From contig NZ_KB907784.1 in the NCBI RefSeq assembly GCF_000382185.1, positions 3,364,633-3,428,632 on the forward strand: DNA of 64,000 nt. The letters are read 5' to 3'. Both the position numbers and the translations under genes were made by a program. A model generated the notes under the pieces. The model was not told the origin of the DNA. It did not search any database and was given only the letters and a program-made list of their open reading frames with translations. Shown here piece after piece: positions 1 to 9,951 of this stretch (its first letter is position 1; every line of letters starts with the position of its first letter). The stretch comes from Bordetella sp. FB-8. Its GTDB lineage: Bacteria; Pseudomonadota; Gammaproteobacteria; Burkholderiales; Burkholderiaceae_B.

Positions 1-295
1 CGGTGAGATCCTGTGTACCGATTCGGGCCTGGCAAGACAGGCGCGAGGACGAAGACAGGCCCCAGGCCTTGTCCAGCATATCCTCTTCCGCGTCGCTGGC
101 CTCGTCCAGCGATGCATAGCCCTGGCGCACGATCACGTGACAGGTGGTGCAGGCGCAGGACAGCTCGCAGGCATGCTCGATCTCGATATGGTTGTCCAGC
201 AGCACGCGACAGATCGACACGCCCTGCGGTACGTCCACAATCAGCGCGCCTTCAGGACAGAGTTCGGGGTGAGGCAATACGGTCAGGCTGGGCAT
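1..295 (-). CDS. fdx: ISC-type [2Fe-2S] ferredoxin (3' end outside window)
   Basis: Electron carrier of the ISC iron-sulfur assembly system. Reading leftward from the ATG at 293-295, 98 codons are visible without a stop, beginning MPSLTVLPHP. The cysteine pattern C-x5-C-x2-C (CELSCACTTC region) plus a later CQA cysteine matches adrenodoxin-like ISC ferredoxins. The gene is the last of iscR-iscS-iscU-iscA-hscB-hscA-fdx and starts 41 bases after hscA stops. The last few residues lie beyond the left edge, so the true length cannot be given; family members are about 110 residues. Confidence 0.93.
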   Translation of the reverse strand, partial: MPSLTVLPHPELCPEGALIVDVPQGVSICRVLLDNHIEIEHACELSCACTTCHVIVRQGYASLDEASDAEEDMLDKAWGLSSSSRLSCQARIGTQDLT

Positions 296-336
296 GGCTG
301 CGATGTATTTGAATGGATTGTGTTCGTAGCGCCTGA

Positions 337-2202
337 TCAGGCGAGTTCGTCGAGCCTGCGGCCGGCAAGCGCCTTGCGGATGCTGCGATCCATGCGCCGC
401 GCGGCGAAGTCTTCGGTGGCCGCAGACAAGGCCTGCACCGCGGCCCGTACCGCATCCACATCGTCGCTTCCCACCACCGCGTCGGCGCCTCGCAATGCCG
501 CGTCAACGCCGACGCGCTCCCGGTCCGACAGCAAGTCGCTATCGCCAACCAGGGCTGCGCGCACCGATTCGGCCAGTTGCTTGGCCTCGACCTGCTGCTC
601 GCGCAGCATGCGAGCCTTGGCGTCGCTGTCGGCCTCGCGCACACTGTCGGACAACATGCGGGCGATTTCGTCGTCGGACAAACCATAGGAGGGCTTGACG
701 GTCACGGCGGCCTCGACACCCGTACTCTGCTCGCGCGCGGTCACGCTCAAGAGGCCGTCGGCATCCACCTGGAAAGTCACTCGGATGCGCGCCGCGCCAG
801 CGACCATGGGCGGTATGCCGCGCAGCTCGAAGCGCGCCAGAGACCGGCAGTCGGACACCAGTTCGCGCTCGCCCTGCACCACGAGCACGCTCATCGCAGT
901 CTGGCCGTCCTTGAAGGTGGTGAATTCCTGGGCCCGGGCCACCGGGATGGTGCTGTTGCGCGGAATCACGCGCTCGACCAAGCCACCCATGGTTTCCAGG
1001 CCCAGCGACAGAGGAATCACATCCAGTAGCAGCCAGTCTTCTCCCGGCGTGCGGTTGCCGGCCAGCAGATTGGCCTGCAGCGCGGCGCCCAGCGCCACAA
1101 CCTCGTCGGGGTTCAGGTCCACCAGCGGCTCGGTGCCGAACAATGCGCCCACGGCGCGGCGGACCAGCGGCATACGGGTCGAACCGCCTACCATGACCAC
1201 GCCTTGCACCTGCGATGGCGCCAACTTGGCATCGCGCAGCGCATTGCGCGCACTGTCCAGCGTGCGATCGACCAGCGGCTGCGCCCAGGCCTCGAACTCG
1301 GAGCGGGCAATCTCGCGCGCAATCTCGCGGCCATCGGCCAGCACCAGCGCATAGTGCGCGGTTTCCTTGTCGCTCAGCGCCTCGCGCACCGCGCGAGCGG
1401 TCACCCTCAACGCCCGCCGGTCTCCCGGCGTGAGATCGTGCCCGTCCGGCAATTGCGCCAACAAGCGCTCGACGATCACGGCGTCGAAATCATCGCCGCC
1501 CAGCGCAGTATCACCGCCCGTGGCGATCACTTCGAACACGCCGCGCGACAAGCGCAGAATGGAAATGTCGAAGGTGCCCCCACCCAGGTCGTATACCGCA
1601 TAGACGCCCTCGGACGCGTTGTCCAGGCCGTAGGCGATTGCCGCTGCGGTCGGTTCGTTCAACAGGCGCAGCACGTTCAGACCCGCCAGGCGGGCCGCAT
1701 CGCGGGTGGCCTGACGCTGCGCGTCGTCGAAATAGGCCGGCACGGTGATCACCGCGCCCACCAGGTCATCGCCCAGCACATCCTCTGCGCGCTGGCGCAA
1801 CACGGCCAATATCTGCGCCGAGACCTGCACCGGACTCAGGTCGCCCTGCACCGTGCGCAACCGCACCATGCCGGGCGCGTCGATGAATTCGTAAGGCGCG
1901 CCACTGGCCTGCGCCTCGGTCAGCGTGCGACCCATGAAACGCTTTACCGATACGATGGTATTGCGCGAATCGGTGGTCTGCTGGGCCTGGGCTTCGTAGC
2001 CGGTAGGCGTGCGTCCATCAGGCAGGTATTGCACGATCGAGGGCAGCAATCCCCGTCCGTGGGAATCGGGAAGCACTTCGGCTACGCTGCTGCGCACCGC
2101 GGCGACCAGAGAATTGGTCGTGCCCAGGTCTATGCCCACCGCCAGCCGGCGCTGGTGCGGCGCGGGCGATTCACCGGGTTCGGATATCTGCAATAAAGCC
2201 AT
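337..2202 (-). CDS. hscA: Fe-S cluster assembly Hsp70 chaperone HscA
   Basis: Specialised Hsp70 that uses ATP to promote cluster release from IscU together with HscB. The 621-residue product has the Hsp70 phosphate-binding signature GIDLGTTNS near residue 24, the second signature around [12 protein letters not shown], and the third around [12 protein letters not shown] substrate-binding domain with the linker [11 protein letters not shown] follows. I chose the ATG at 2200-2202 ([10 protein letters not shown]). The open frame extends 62 codons further upstream, but that part overlaps hscB and has no family similarity. E. coli HscA is 616 residues, so the length fits. Confidence 0.96.
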   Translation of the reverse strand: MALLQISEPGESPAPHQRRLAVGIDLGTTNSLVAAVRSSVAEVLPDSHGRGLLPSIVQYLPDGRTPTGYEAQAQQTTDSRNTIVSVKRFMGRTLTEAQASGAPYEFIDAPGMVRLRTVQGDLSPVQVSAQILAVLRQRAEDVLGDDLVGAVITVPAYFDDAQRQATRDAARLAGLNVLRLLNEPTAAAIAYGLDNASEGVYAVYDLGGGTFDISILRLSRGVFEVIATGGDTALGGDDFDAVIVERLLAQLPDGHDLTPGDRRALRVTARAVREALSDKETAHYALVLADGREIAREIARSEFEAWAQPLVDRTLDSARNALRDAKLAPSQVQGVVMVGGSTRMPLVRRAVGALFGTEPLVDLNPDEVVALGAALQANLLAGNRTPGEDWLLLDVIPLSLGLETMGGLVERVIPRNSTIPVARAQEFTTFKDGQTAMSVLVVQGERELVSDCRSLARFELRGIPPMVAGAARIRVTFQVDADGLLSVTAREQSTGVEAAVTVKPSYGLSDDEIARMLSDSVREADSDAKARMLREQQVEAKQLAESVRAALVGDSDLLSDRERVGVDAALRGADAVVGSDDVDAVRAAVQALSAATEDFAARRMDRSIRKALAGRRLDELA

Positions 2203-2245
2203 GTCTTTTCTATATTCCCGACACAAGCCGCCATTGGGGCTTGCG

Positions 2246-2755
2246 CTATACCGGCCGCAGCGCGGCCAGCTCCTGTTCGATCTTGTCAATGAACAGCCAT
2301 TCGCGCACGCACGCGGCGGCGGCCACATAATCGCGCCTGCCGTCGAGCAACTCGCATACGTGCTTGCGCATGACGTCCTGCGCCGCATCGAGCTCGGTCC
2401 GCAGCAAAGCCGCTATCTGAGCATCGCGGCGCGCATCATCCAGCATCTCGCGCCATTGCATCTGCTGCATCAGAAAGGCTGGCGCCATGGCCGTATTGCT
2501 TTCAGTCTGCAGATCCACGCCGGCCTGCTCGCACAGGTAGCGCGCGCGCAAAAGCGGATCGCGCAACTGCCGGTAAGCCTCGTTGGCCCGCGCTGCCCAT
2601 TGCATGGCCACACGGCGCTCGACCGCACTGGCCGTGGCGTAGCGGTCGGGATGGACCTGCGCTGCCACCTCGCGCCATGCGCGCTCCAGGGCCTCTTGGT
2701 CCAGCCCGAATCGCGCCGGCAGCCCGAACAGGCTGAAGTAATCGTCTACCGCCAC
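2246..2755 (-). CDS. hscB: Fe-S assembly J-domain co-chaperone HscB
   Basis: J-protein that delivers IscU to HscA and stimulates its ATPase. The 169-residue product has an N-terminal J domain with the HPD motif at residues 35-37 and a C-terminal helical IscU-binding domain, the normal HscB size and layout. It lies 7 bases after iscA and 43 bases before hscA on the same strand, as in other isc operons. Confidence 0.95.
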   Translation of the reverse strand: MAVDDYFSLFGLPARFGLDQEALERAWREVAAQVHPDRYATASAVERRVAMQWAARANEAYRQLRDPLLRARYLCEQAGVDLQTESNTAMAPAFLMQQMQWREMLDDARRDAQIAALLRTELDAAQDVMRKHVCELLDGRRDYVAAAACVREWLFIDKIEQELAALRPV

Positions 2756-2762
2756 AGCCGCC

Positions 2763-3086
2763 CTACACCGTGAACGACTCGCCGCAGCCGCAGGTCGCTT
2801 TCTCGTTGGGATTGCTGAACTTGAAGCCTTCGTTCAAGCCTTCGCGCGCGTAGTCCAGTTCGGTGCCATCGATATACGGCAGGCTTTTGGCGTCCACGAA
2901 TACTTTGACGCCGAAGTTCTCGAACACCTGGTCGCCCGCAGCGGGTTCGTCGACGTACTCCAGCTTGTAGGCCATGCCGGAGCAGCCAGTGGTGCGCACA
3001 CCCAGGCGCAGGCCCACGCCTTTGCCACGCTTGGTCAAATAGCGGCTCACGTGGTTGGCCGCCTGTTGAGTCAGGGTGATGGACAT
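2763..3086 (-). CDS. iscA: Iron-sulfur cluster carrier IscA
   Basis: A-type carrier that transfers clusters to apoproteins. The 107-residue product starts at the ATG at 3084-3086 ([10 protein letters not shown]). The three conserved cysteines are at 35, 99 and 101, the last two in the C-terminal CGCGESF motif. An upstream in-frame extension exists but overlaps the end of iscU and is not family-like. iscA starts one base after the iscU stop codon, so translational coupling is likely. Confidence 0.95.
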   Translation of the reverse strand: MSITLTQQAANHVSRYLTKRGKGVGLRLGVRTTGCSGMAYKLEYVDEPAAGDQVFENFGVKVFVDAKSLPYIDGTELDYAREGLNEGFKFSNPNEKATCGCGESFTV

Positions 3087-3087
3087 G

Positions 3088-3501
3088 TCATTGTGCCGCG
3101 ACGGCGTCGACCTCGACGGCTTCGCCATGCTTGGCGCGATAGTCGTTGACGGCTGCCTTGATGGCATCCTCCGCCAAGATGGAACAGTGGATCTTCACCG
3201 GCGGCAGAGCCAGTTCCTGGGCGATCTGGGTATTGCGGATGGCCATGGCCTGATCCAGCGTCTTGCCCTTGACCCATTCGGTGACCAGCGAGCTGGACGC
3301 GATGGCCGAACCGCAGCCATAGGTCTTGAAACGCGCGTCTTCGATGAGGCCGTCGGCACCCACCTTGATCTGCAACTTCATGACGTCGCCGCAGGCCGGC
3401 GCACCGACCATGCCGGTACCGATCGATTCGTCACCCTTGTCGAAGGAACCCACATTGCGGGGATTTTCGTAGTGATCCAGAACTTTTTCGCTGTAAGCCA
3501 T
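3088..3501 (-). CDS. iscU: Fe-S cluster scaffold protein IscU
   Basis: Scaffold on which [2Fe-2S] and [4Fe-4S] clusters are built. The 137-residue protein keeps the three ligand cysteines (37, 63, 106), Asp39 and the HscA-recognition motif LPPVK at 99-103. A good Shine-Dalgarno (AGGAGAG) precedes the ATG. It is separated from iscS by 92 bases that carry a run of hairpins, which is unusually long for this tight operon. Confidence 0.97.
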   Translation of the reverse strand: MAYSEKVLDHYENPRNVGSFDKGDESIGTGMVGAPACGDVMKLQIKVGADGLIEDARFKTYGCGSAIASSSLVTEWVKGKTLDQAMAIRNTQIAQELALPPVKIHCSILAEDAIKAAVNDYRAKHGEAVEVDAVAAQ

Positions 3502-3526
3502 GATGACTCTCCTGCTGATTTTTTAG

Positions 3527-3590
3527 TCCCCCGCCCTCGAGACGGGGGTTGGGGGGGCCGTCCCCCCATAGGGCTGCGCGTTGACGCGCA
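3527..3590 (-). promoter_or_regulatory. Stacked hairpins in the iscS-iscU gap
   Basis: On the transcript, three inverted repeats follow the iscS stop directly: TGCGCG/CGCGCA at 3575-3580 and 3585-3590, a G-run/C-run pair at 3551-3557 and 3562-3567, and CCCCCG/CGGGGG at 3528-3533 and 3543-3548. No U-tract follows on the minus strand, so this is not a classical intrinsic terminator. A role in mRNA processing, stability or partial attenuation between iscS and iscU is inference. Confidence 0.55.
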
Positions 3591-3593
3591 GCG

Positions 3594-4805
3594 TCAATGT
3601 GCAGCCCATTGGACGCTGTTCAAATCTATACCGTCCTTGGCCATTTCCCAGAGCGGCGACATATCGCGCAGCTTGCCCACTCGGCTCTTGAGCAGATCGA
3701 CGGCGAAGTCGATTTCCTGCTCGGTGGTGAAGCGGCCGATGGTGAAGCGGATGGAACTGTGCGCCAGCTCGTCGTTGCGGCCCAGGGCGCGCAGCACATA
3801 GGACGGCTCAAGGCTGGCCGAAGTACAGGCCGAACCGCTGGAAACGGCCAGTTCCTTGATCGCCATGATCAGGGACTCGCCTTCGACGTAGTTGAAACTG
3901 ACGTTCAGATTGTGCGGCACGCGGTGTTCCATGCTGCCGTTGACATAGGTTTCGTCGATTTGCGTCAGGCCCTTGTGCAGACGGTCGCGCAGCATGCGCA
4001 CGCGCTCGTTTTCGGTGCCCATTTCCTCGCGGGCCAGGCGGAAGGCCTCGCCCATGCCGACGATCTGGTGCGTGGCCAGCGTGCCCGAGCGAAAGCCCCG
4101 TTCGTGGCCGCCGCCATGCATCTGCGCCTCGATGCGTACGCGGGGCTTGCGGCGCACATACAGCGCGCCGATGCCTTTGGGACCGTAGGTCTTGTGGGCC
4201 GAGAATGCCATCAGATCAACCTTGAGCTTTTGCAGGTCGATCACGACCTTGCCGGTAGCCTGGGCCGCATCAACGTGGAAAATGATGCCCCTCTCGCGAC
4301 AGATCTCGCCTAGGGTCTCGATGTCCTGCACCACGCCGATTTCATTGTTGACCATCATGACCGACACCAGAATGGTGTCCGGGCGCAACGCCGCCCTGAA
4401 AGCATCCAGGCTGATCAAGCCATCTTCCTGCACATCGAGGTAGGTGACTTCGAAGCCCTGACGCTCGAGCTCGCGGCAGGTATCGAGCACGGCCTTGTGC
4501 TCGGTCTTGAGCGTGATGATGTGCTTGCCGCGCTCGGCGTAGAAATTGGCGGCGCCCTTGATGGCCAGATTGTCGGACTCGGTGGCGCCGGAGGTCCAGA
4601 CAATTTCGCGCGGATCGGCATTGACCAGCTTGGCGACTTCGGCGCGGGCGTTTTCCACGGCCTCTTCGGCCTCCCAGCCGAAGGCATGGCTGCGCGAAGC
4701 GGGGTTGCCGAAATGCTCGTACAGCCAGGGGACCATCTTGTCGACCACGCGGGGGTCGACCGGTGTGGTGGCCGAGTTGTCCAGATAGATCGGAAGATTG
4801 CTCAT
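3594..4805 (-). CDS. iscS: Cysteine desulfurase IscS
   Basis: PLP enzyme that takes sulfur from L-cysteine and passes it as persulfide to IscU and other acceptors. The 403-residue sequence shows the HVDAAQ motif at 177-182, the PLP lysine at 205 (SAHK) and the persulfide cysteine at 327 in [10 protein letters not shown]. These are within one residue of the E. coli IscS positions (206 and 328). It lies 21 bases downstream of iscR. Confidence 0.98.
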   Translation of the reverse strand: MSNLPIYLDNSATTPVDPRVVDKMVPWLYEHFGNPASRSHAFGWEAEEAVENARAEVAKLVNADPREIVWTSGATESDNLAIKGAANFYAERGKHIITLKTEHKAVLDTCRELERQGFEVTYLDVQEDGLISLDAFRAALRPDTILVSVMMVNNEIGVVQDIETLGEICRERGIIFHVDAAQATGKVVIDLQKLKVDLMAFSAHKTYGPKGIGALYVRRKPRVRIEAQMHGGGHERGFRSGTLATHQIVGMGEAFRLAREEMGTENERVRMLRDRLHKGLTQIDETYVNGSMEHRVPHNLNVSFNYVEGESLIMAIKELAVSSGSACTSASLEPSYVLRALGRNDELAHSSIRFTIGRFTTEQEIDFAVDLLKSRVGKLRDMSPLWEMAKDGIDLNSVQWAAH

Positions 4806-4826
4806 GATGCAAGTGACTCCTGTGGC

Positions 4827-5375
4827 TTATAGGGCAGCATTGGTCTCGAGTGCCGACGACTCGCTGCTTGCCGCGCTGGCGGGACGAAGCACGGGCATCG
4901 CCGCCCCCTGAGCCTGGGCCGCGCGCTGCAACTGGCGCACGCGCTGCTGATCGACCAGGTCCTGCAGGGAAACGGAGTCGAGGTAGTCCACCATCTTCTG
5001 GTTGAGCGTGGTCCACAGTTCGTGGGTCATGCACTTGCCGTTGAGACCATTCATGCCATTCATGCCATCCAGGCCGCTGCTGCAGTCGTGCTTGCCGCCA
5101 CAACTGGTGGCGTCCAGCGGTTCGTCGACGGCGAAGATGATGTCGGCCACGGTGATGTTGCGCGCCAGCCGGGCAAGGGAATACCCGCCCCCGGGACCAC
5201 GCACGCTGTCGACCAGTTCATGGCGGCGCAGCTTGCCAAAAAGCTGTTCGAGATAAGACAAGGAAATATTCTGGCGCTGACTGATCGCTGCCAGGGTGAC
5301 CGGACCGCTATGTTGCCGCATCGCGAGATCGATCATGGCCGTCACGGCGAAACGCCCTTTGGTGGTAAGACGCAT
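4827..5375 (-). CDS. iscR: Iron-sulfur-responsive Rrf2 regulator IscR, with enlarged cluster loop
   Basis: Rrf2-family repressor of its own operon in the [2Fe-2S] form. The chosen start is MRLTTKGRFA at 5375, the conserved family N-terminus; an in-frame ATG five codons upstream is possible. The winged helix is within residues 1-80. Candidate ligand cysteines are at 92, 98 and 115. E. coli has them at 92, 98 and 104, so the loop between the second and third cysteine carries 11 extra residues rich in Gly, Asn and Met (GMNGMNGLNG). The 182-residue length and Ala/Ser-rich tail exceed the E. coli protein (162). Operon position supports the assignment strongly. Confidence 0.95.
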   Translation of the reverse strand: MRLTTKGRFAVTAMIDLAMRQHSGPVTLAAISQRQNISLSYLEQLFGKLRRHELVDSVRGPGGGYSLARLARNITVADIIFAVDEPLDATSCGGKHDCSSGLDGMNGMNGLNGKCMTHELWTTLNQKMVDYLDSVSLQDLVDQQRVRQLQRAAQAQGAAMPVLRPASAASSESSALETNAAL

Positions 5376-5388
5376 GATGGGTTTCCTC

Positions 5389-5433
5389 AATACCTGAGTA
5401 ATTGCATCAAGTTTATCAAATTCCCGAGTAAAT
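5389..5433 (-). promoter_or_regulatory. Two IscR-box-like direct repeats upstream of iscR
   Basis: On the minus strand ATTTACTCGGGAATT (5433-5419) and AATTACTCAGGTATT (5403-5389) match at 12 of 15 positions and are spaced 30 bases start to start. They lie 14-58 bases upstream of the iscR ATG. The core TACTCGGGAAT resembles, from memory, the IscR sites at the E. coli iscR promoter. Autoregulation by cluster-bound IscR is inferred; no -35/-10 pair could be assigned confidently. Confidence 0.6.
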
Positions 5434-5534
5434 TACTAGACCAATCCCCACATGCCTTAGGGTTAAGCGATTTTGCCGTCTGAATCATAGAAATTGAGAA
5501 CAATTCTCAATTTTAATCAGGACGTGCAGCCAAC

Positions 5535-5560
5535 AAAAAACCGCGCCGAGGCGCGGTTTT
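5535..5560 (-). terminator. Intrinsic terminator after the phosphatase gene
   Basis: A6 then CCGCGC, loop CGAG, GCGCGG, then T4. On the minus strand this is a GC-rich hairpin followed by six U residues, 19 bases after the phosphatase stop codon. It isolates the phosphatase from iscR downstream. Confidence 0.85.
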
Positions 5561-5578
5561 GATGGGATGAATCCGCGC

Positions 5579-6067
5579 TCAGGCGGCCTGATATTGGGTC
5601 GCGCGCTTACGCACCAACTCGAGCACACCCTGGCAGGCGTCTTCGAGATAATCCAGAACCCTACCGAAGCCCTCAGGGCCGCCGTAGTATGGGTCGGGCA
5701 CGGTAGCCTCCTCGAACTCGTTGGCAAACCGCATCAGCAGCATCAGCTTGTGCTGATAGGCCTTGGGGCACTGCTGCTGAAGGGCTGAGAGGTTGTCCCA
5801 ATCCATTGCCAGGATGAGATCGAACGTACGAAAGTCGTCCGCCGTGACCTGACGGGCCTCGCAGTGCGTGATGTCGTAGCCGCGTTTACGGGCGGCGGCC
5901 AGAGCACGCGCGTCAGGCGCCTCACCGATGTGATACGAATGCGTGCCGGCCGAATCGATGTCCACGACATCGCTCAAACCGGCGTCATTCACCATATGAC
6001 GGAACACACCCTCTGCGCTCGGAGAGCGGCAGATGTTGCCCATGCAGACGAAAAGAACTTTTGTCAT
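5579..6067 (-). CDS. Low-molecular-weight protein-tyrosine phosphatase
   Basis: Cytosolic phosphotyrosine phosphatase of the LMW-PTP family. The 162-residue protein starts at ATG 6065-6067 (MTKVLFVCMG). The N-terminal P-loop is C8-x5-R14-S15 (CMGNICRS) and the general-acid motif DPYYGG begins at Asp125. The upstream in-frame 20 residues are atypical and were excluded. There is no linked capsule or exopolysaccharide gene, so a housekeeping rather than Wzb-type role is more likely; the substrate is unknown. Confidence 0.92.
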   Translation of the reverse strand: MTKVLFVCMGNICRSPSAEGVFRHMVNDAGLSDVVDIDSAGTHSYHIGEAPDARALAAARKRGYDITHCEARQVTADDFRTFDLILAMDWDNLSALQQQCPKAYQHKLMLLMRFANEFEEATVPDPYYGGPEGFGRVLDYLEDACQGVLELVRKRATQYQAA

Positions 6068-6290
6068 GATAGGTAAAAGTGTGAGGGAAAACCCGAAATA
6101 AGGCAAGCTTTTTTTGCAGTAGCACAAGAAAGCGATGCTTCTTTTTCTGAAATATAAAATACCATTTATATCAACTCGCTATATTTGAATATTCATCTCA
6201 AATCTAGATTAATTTCCATCACGGTTGCAGGCCTTTTCCCAGACTTGATGCTTTGCGGAAACGGCGTCCGCTTTGCGTGAATGCGCTCTG

Positions 6291-8366
6291 CTATACCGCG
6301 CCGTCGAACAGCACGCGTTTTTTTAGCGCCGTCAGCGCATCCCGGGTGGCTGCCGCCTGTTCGAATTCCAGATTGCGCGCATGGTCCATCATCAGCTTTT
6401 CCAAACGGCGGATTTCGCGGGCCAGCGCCTTCTCATCCGACAGCAGTTCGGCAGGCACGGCCGCTTCCAGGGTGTCGTGCGAGGCCGGCGCCACCACGCC
6501 ATCTATCAGTTCGCGCACCGCCTTGTTGACACCGCGCGCGATAATGCCGTGCTCCTGGTTGTGCAGGATCTGTTTAGCGCGACGCCTCTCGGTCTCCTGC
6601 ATGGCGCGCCGCATCGAGTCGGTGATACGGTCAGCGTACAGAATGGCATGGCCGTTGAGATTGCGCGCCGCTCTGCCTATGGTCTGGATCAAGCTACGCT
6701 CGGAACGCAAAAAGCCTTCTTTGTCGGCATCCAGGATGGCGACCAGCGACACCTCGGGAATATCCAGGCCCTCGCGCAGCAGGTTGATACCCACCAGAAC
6801 ATCGAAGACGCCCAGGCGCAGGTCGCGGATGATCTCGACCCGTTCCACCGTGTCGATGTCCGAATGCAGATAGCGCACCTTGGCGCCGTGCTCGGAAAGA
6901 AAGTCGGTCAGGTCCTCGGCCATGCGCTTAGTCAGCGTGGTAACCAGTACGCGTTCGCCCCGCGCCGTGCGCACCTTGATCTGCCCCAGCAAGTCGTCGA
7001 CCTGCGCGCGCGCCGGCAGCACTTCCACGATCGGATCGACCAGACCCGTGGGACGCACCACTTGCTCGACCACGTTGTCGGCGTGCTGCTGCTCATAGGC
7101 GGCGGGTGTGGCCGAGACAAACATGCACTGGCGCATGCGCGCCTCGAACTCTTCCAGCTTGAGCGGCCGGTTATCCATCGCCGAAGGCAGGCGAAAACCA
7201 TACTGCACCAGGGTTTCCTTGCGCGAGCGGTCGCCGCGATACATGGCGCTTAATTGGCCGATGGTCACGTGGCTTTCGTCAATGAACATCAAGGCATCGG
7301 CAGGCAGATAATCGATGAGCGTGGGCGGCGGATCGCCAGGCGCGGCGCCGGACAGATGGCGCGAATAATTTTCGATGCCTTTGCAAAAACCCAGCTCCTG
7401 CAGCATCTCGATATCGAAACGGGTGCGCTGGTCCAGGCGCTGCGCCTCGACCAGCTTGCCGTCGCTGACCAATGCCGAGGAACGTTCGCGCAGTTCTTCC
7501 TTGATGGTCTCGATGGCGCGCATCACGGTCTCGCGCGGGGTCACGTAGTGCGAGCCCGGGTAGACGGTGTAGCGCGGCAGCTTCTGGCGCACGCGGCCGG
7601 TAAGCGGATCGAACAGCTCCAGCGCTTCCACTTCGTCGTCGAACAGCGTCAGGCGCAGGGCCAGTTCAGGGCTTTCCGCCGGGAAAATGTCGATGGTTTC
7701 GCCGCGCACGCGGAAAACGCCGCGCGAGAAATCGGCATCGTTGCGGGTGTATTGCATGGCCACCAGGCGCGCCAGAATTTCGCGGCGCGAAATGCGGTCG
7801 CCGGTGCGCAAGATGAGCACCATGGCATGATAGTCGCCAGGGTTGCCGATACCATAGATGCACGACACCGTGCCCACGATCACTGTATCGCGCCGCTCGA
7901 GCAGGCTCTTGGTGGCCGACAGGCGCATCTGCTCGATATGCTCGTTGATCGAGGAGTCCTTCTCGATGAACAGGTCGCGCGTGGGCACGTAGGCCTCGGG
8001 CTGGTAGTAGTCATAGTACGAAACGAAATACTCCACCGCGTTCCTGGGAAAGAACTCGCGCATCTCGGCGTAGAGCTGAGCGGCCAGCGTCTTATTGGGC
8101 GCCAGCACCAGGGCCGGACGGCCCAGACGGGCGATCACATTGGCCATGGTGTAGGTCTTGCCCGAGCCGGTCACGCCCAGGAGCGTCTGGAACATCAGGC
8201 CGTCATGCAGCCCCTGCACCAGGCCTTCGATGGCCGCGGGCTGATCGCCTGCCGGTGGATACGGCTGGTAGAGATGAAACGGACTGTCGGGATAATCGAC
8301 ATAGCGGCCCTCGGGAGAAGGCCCGCCGAAGGATTCGGATTCCGGGACGACAGAGTCGACGGGCAT
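6291..8366 (-). CDS. uvrB: Excinuclease ABC subunit B
   Basis: Damage-verification helicase of nucleotide excision repair. With the chosen ATG at 8364-8366 ([10 protein letters not shown]) the protein is 691 residues. Walker A GVTGSGKT is at 64-71, the beta-hairpin region [12 protein letters not shown] follows, then helicase motifs including DESH and the C-terminal UVR motif that contacts UvrC. Alternatives are an upstream ATG at 8396 and a longer frame that overlaps tyrB. It is divergent from tyrB with 88 bases between the two starts. I see no LexA box in that gap. Confidence 0.96.
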   Translation of the reverse strand: MPVDSVVPESESFGGPSPEGRYVDYPDSPFHLYQPYPPAGDQPAAIEGLVQGLHDGLMFQTLLGVTGSGKTYTMANVIARLGRPALVLAPNKTLAAQLYAEMREFFPRNAVEYFVSYYDYYQPEAYVPTRDLFIEKDSSINEHIEQMRLSATKSLLERRDTVIVGTVSCIYGIGNPGDYHAMVLILRTGDRISRREILARLVAMQYTRNDADFSRGVFRVRGETIDIFPAESPELALRLTLFDDEVEALELFDPLTGRVRQKLPRYTVYPGSHYVTPRETVMRAIETIKEELRERSSALVSDGKLVEAQRLDQRTRFDIEMLQELGFCKGIENYSRHLSGAAPGDPPPTLIDYLPADALMFIDESHVTIGQLSAMYRGDRSRKETLVQYGFRLPSAMDNRPLKLEEFEARMRQCMFVSATPAAYEQQHADNVVEQVVRPTGLVDPIVEVLPARAQVDDLLGQIKVRTARGERVLVTTLTKRMAEDLTDFLSEHGAKVRYLHSDIDTVERVEIIRDLRLGVFDVLVGINLLREGLDIPEVSLVAILDADKEGFLRSERSLIQTIGRAARNLNGHAILYADRITDSMRRAMQETERRRAKQILHNQEHGIIARGVNKAVRELIDGVVAPASHDTLEAAVPAELLSDEKALAREIRRLEKLMMDHARNLEFEQAAATRDALTALKKRVLFDGAV

Positions 8367-8454
8367 GCTAGACTTTAATTGAGGGAAACCCCTCATTATC
8401 CACAGGCCTTGGTGGCGAGTCCACCCGGCTCGACCACTGACGCTAAACACGCCC

Positions 8455-9660
8455 ATGAGCACCCTCTTCGCATCCGTCGAACAAGCCCCCCGCGACCCCA
8501 TCCTCGGCCTGAACGAGCAATTCAACGCTGACACCCGTACCGATAAGGTGAATCTGGGCGTGGGCGTGTACTACGACGATGAGGGCCGCATTCCCCTGCT
8601 GGCCGCGGTACGCAAGGCCGAAGTGGCCCGCATCGAGGCCGCCGCCGCTCGCGGCTACCTGCCCATCGAAGGCATTGCCGGCTACAACAAGGGGGCGCAG
8701 ACCCTATTGTTGGGCGCCGACTCGCCGCTGATCGCTGCCGGCCGGGTGCTCACCGCCCAGGCCCTGGGTGGCACCGGCGCACTCAAGATTGGCGCCGATT
8801 TCCTCAAGCAGATCCTGCCCGGCTCCAAGGTACTGATTAGCGATCCTAGTTGGGAAAACCACCGCGCCCTGTTCGAGCGCGCCGGCTTTCCCGTCGAAAC
8901 CTATGCCTACTACGATGCCGCCACCCGGGGCCTGAACTTCGCCGGCATGCTGGCCGCGCTGCAGGCTGCCCCGGCCAAGACCGTTGTCGTGCTGCACGCC
9001 TGTTGTCACAACCCCACCGGCGTGGACCTGGACACCGCCCAATGGAAGCAGGTGGCCGAGGTGGTCAAGGCGCGCGACCTGGTACCTTTCCTGGACATTG
9101 CCTACCAGGGTTTCGGCGCCGGCCTGTACGAAGATGCCGAAGCCGTGCGCATCTTCGCCGCGCAAGACATCACCATGCTGATTAGTTCCTCGTTCTCCAA
9201 GTCGTTCTCGCTGTACGGTGAACGCGTGGGTGCGCTGACTCTGGTGGCTGGCGACAAGGACGAGGCCGGCCGCGTGCTGAGCCAGCTCAAGCGCGTCATA
9301 CGAACCAATTATTCCAATCCACCCACACACGGCGGCACCATCGTCTCCAGTGTGCTCAATACGCCCGAACTCTTTGCCATGTGGGAAGAGGAACTGGCCG
9401 GCATGCGCAGCCGCATCCGCCTGATGCGCCAGCAATTGGCCGAGAAGGTCCAGGCTGCGGGCGCCTCGCAGGATTTTGGCTTCATCGTCAAGCAGCGCGG
9501 CATGTTCTCGTACACGGGCTTGACCGCAGCACAGGTCGACACCCTGCGCGAACAGCACGGCATCTATGCCGTGTCCAGCGGCCGAATCTGCGTAGCCGCG
9601 CTCAACAGCGGCAACATCGGCACGGTGGCCAAGGCCATCGCGGCCGTCCTCAGAAGCTGA
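8455..9660 (+). CDS. tyrB: Aromatic amino acid aminotransferase (class I aspartate aminotransferase family)
   Basis: PLP-dependent transaminase using 2-oxoglutarate with tyrosine, phenylalanine or aspartate. The 401-residue product has the class I fold throughout. The PLP lysine is at 249 in [15 protein letters not shown], and an NPTG motif and C-terminal arginine region are present. Sequence alone separates TyrB from AspC poorly; the tyrB call rests on remembered Bordetella-type annotation. A strong terminator follows. Confidence 0.9.
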   Translation: MSTLFASVEQAPRDPILGLNEQFNADTRTDKVNLGVGVYYDDEGRIPLLAAVRKAEVARIEAAAARGYLPIEGIAGYNKGAQTLLLGADSPLIAAGRVLTAQALGGTGALKIGADFLKQILPGSKVLISDPSWENHRALFERAGFPVETYAYYDAATRGLNFAGMLAALQAAPAKTVVVLHACCHNPTGVDLDTAQWKQVAEVVKARDLVPFLDIAYQGFGAGLYEDAEAVRIFAAQDITMLISSSFSKSFSLYGERVGALTLVAGDKDEAGRVLSQLKRVIRTNYSNPPTHGGTIVSSVLNTPELFAMWEEELAGMRSRIRLMRQQLAEKVQAAGASQDFGFIVKQRGMFSYTGLTAAQVDTLREQHGIYAVSSGRICVAALNSGNIGTVAKAIAAVLRS

Positions 9661-9680
9661 ACGCAACTTTCCGGCCTTGA

Positions 9681-9716
9681 AAGCCGGCGCGGATCGATCC
9701 GCGCCGGCTTTTTTCA
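9681..9716 (+). terminator. Intrinsic terminator after tyrB
   Basis: A perfect 30-base palindrome (arm AAGCCGGCGCGGATC, 9681-9695, mirrored at 9696-9710) is followed by TTTT. It starts 20 bases after the tyrB stop. Confidence 0.93.
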
Positions 9717-9892
9717 TTCGAGCGCCTTCAAGAGCCCCTTGCGCGCCGCCCGATTCAGCCCAGGCTGCGATAAAGCGCCATGGCGCCATGACTCGACTTC
9801 CAGCACGTATAGGAATGGCGTCTCACCGTTCGCGCTTATGGAGCCGAGCAGCAGCGCTTCATCATGCCGCCCGCATAGCCGCGGCATCACAC

Positions 9893-9921
9893 TTGATTTT
9901 TGGCGCGGCGCCCATCAAAAT
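9893..9921 (+). promoter_or_regulatory. Predicted lexA promoter
   Basis: TTGATT (9893-9898) and CAAAAT (9916-9921) are separated by 17 bases. The SOS box starts two bases after the -10, the expected position for LexA repression. Confidence 0.65.
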
Positions 9922-9923
9922 AG

Positions 9924-9939
9924 CTGTATATCCATACAG
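9924..9939 (+). promoter_or_regulatory. SOS (LexA) box of lexA
   Basis: CTGTATATCCATACAG matches the CTGT-N8-ACAG LexA operator exactly. It lies 12 bases before the lexA start codon, which indicates autoregulation. Confidence 0.93.
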
Positions 9940-9951
9940 TCAGGATGCTTC

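Noticed and set aside
1204..2196. 330-codon plus-strand open frame opposite hscA
   Set aside because: It is the antisense shadow of a well-conserved Hsp70 gene, with no family-like sequence or RBS; long shadows are common at this GC content.
3088..3501. Suspicion that the isc operon was horizontally acquired because of the C/G-run hairpins
   Set aside because: Gene order, composition and motif conservation are ordinary for betaproteobacteria; the hairpins alone do not indicate transfer.
8367..8454. Possible SOS box for uvrB
   Set aside because: No CTGT-N8-ACAG or close variant is present in the uvrB-tyrB gap.
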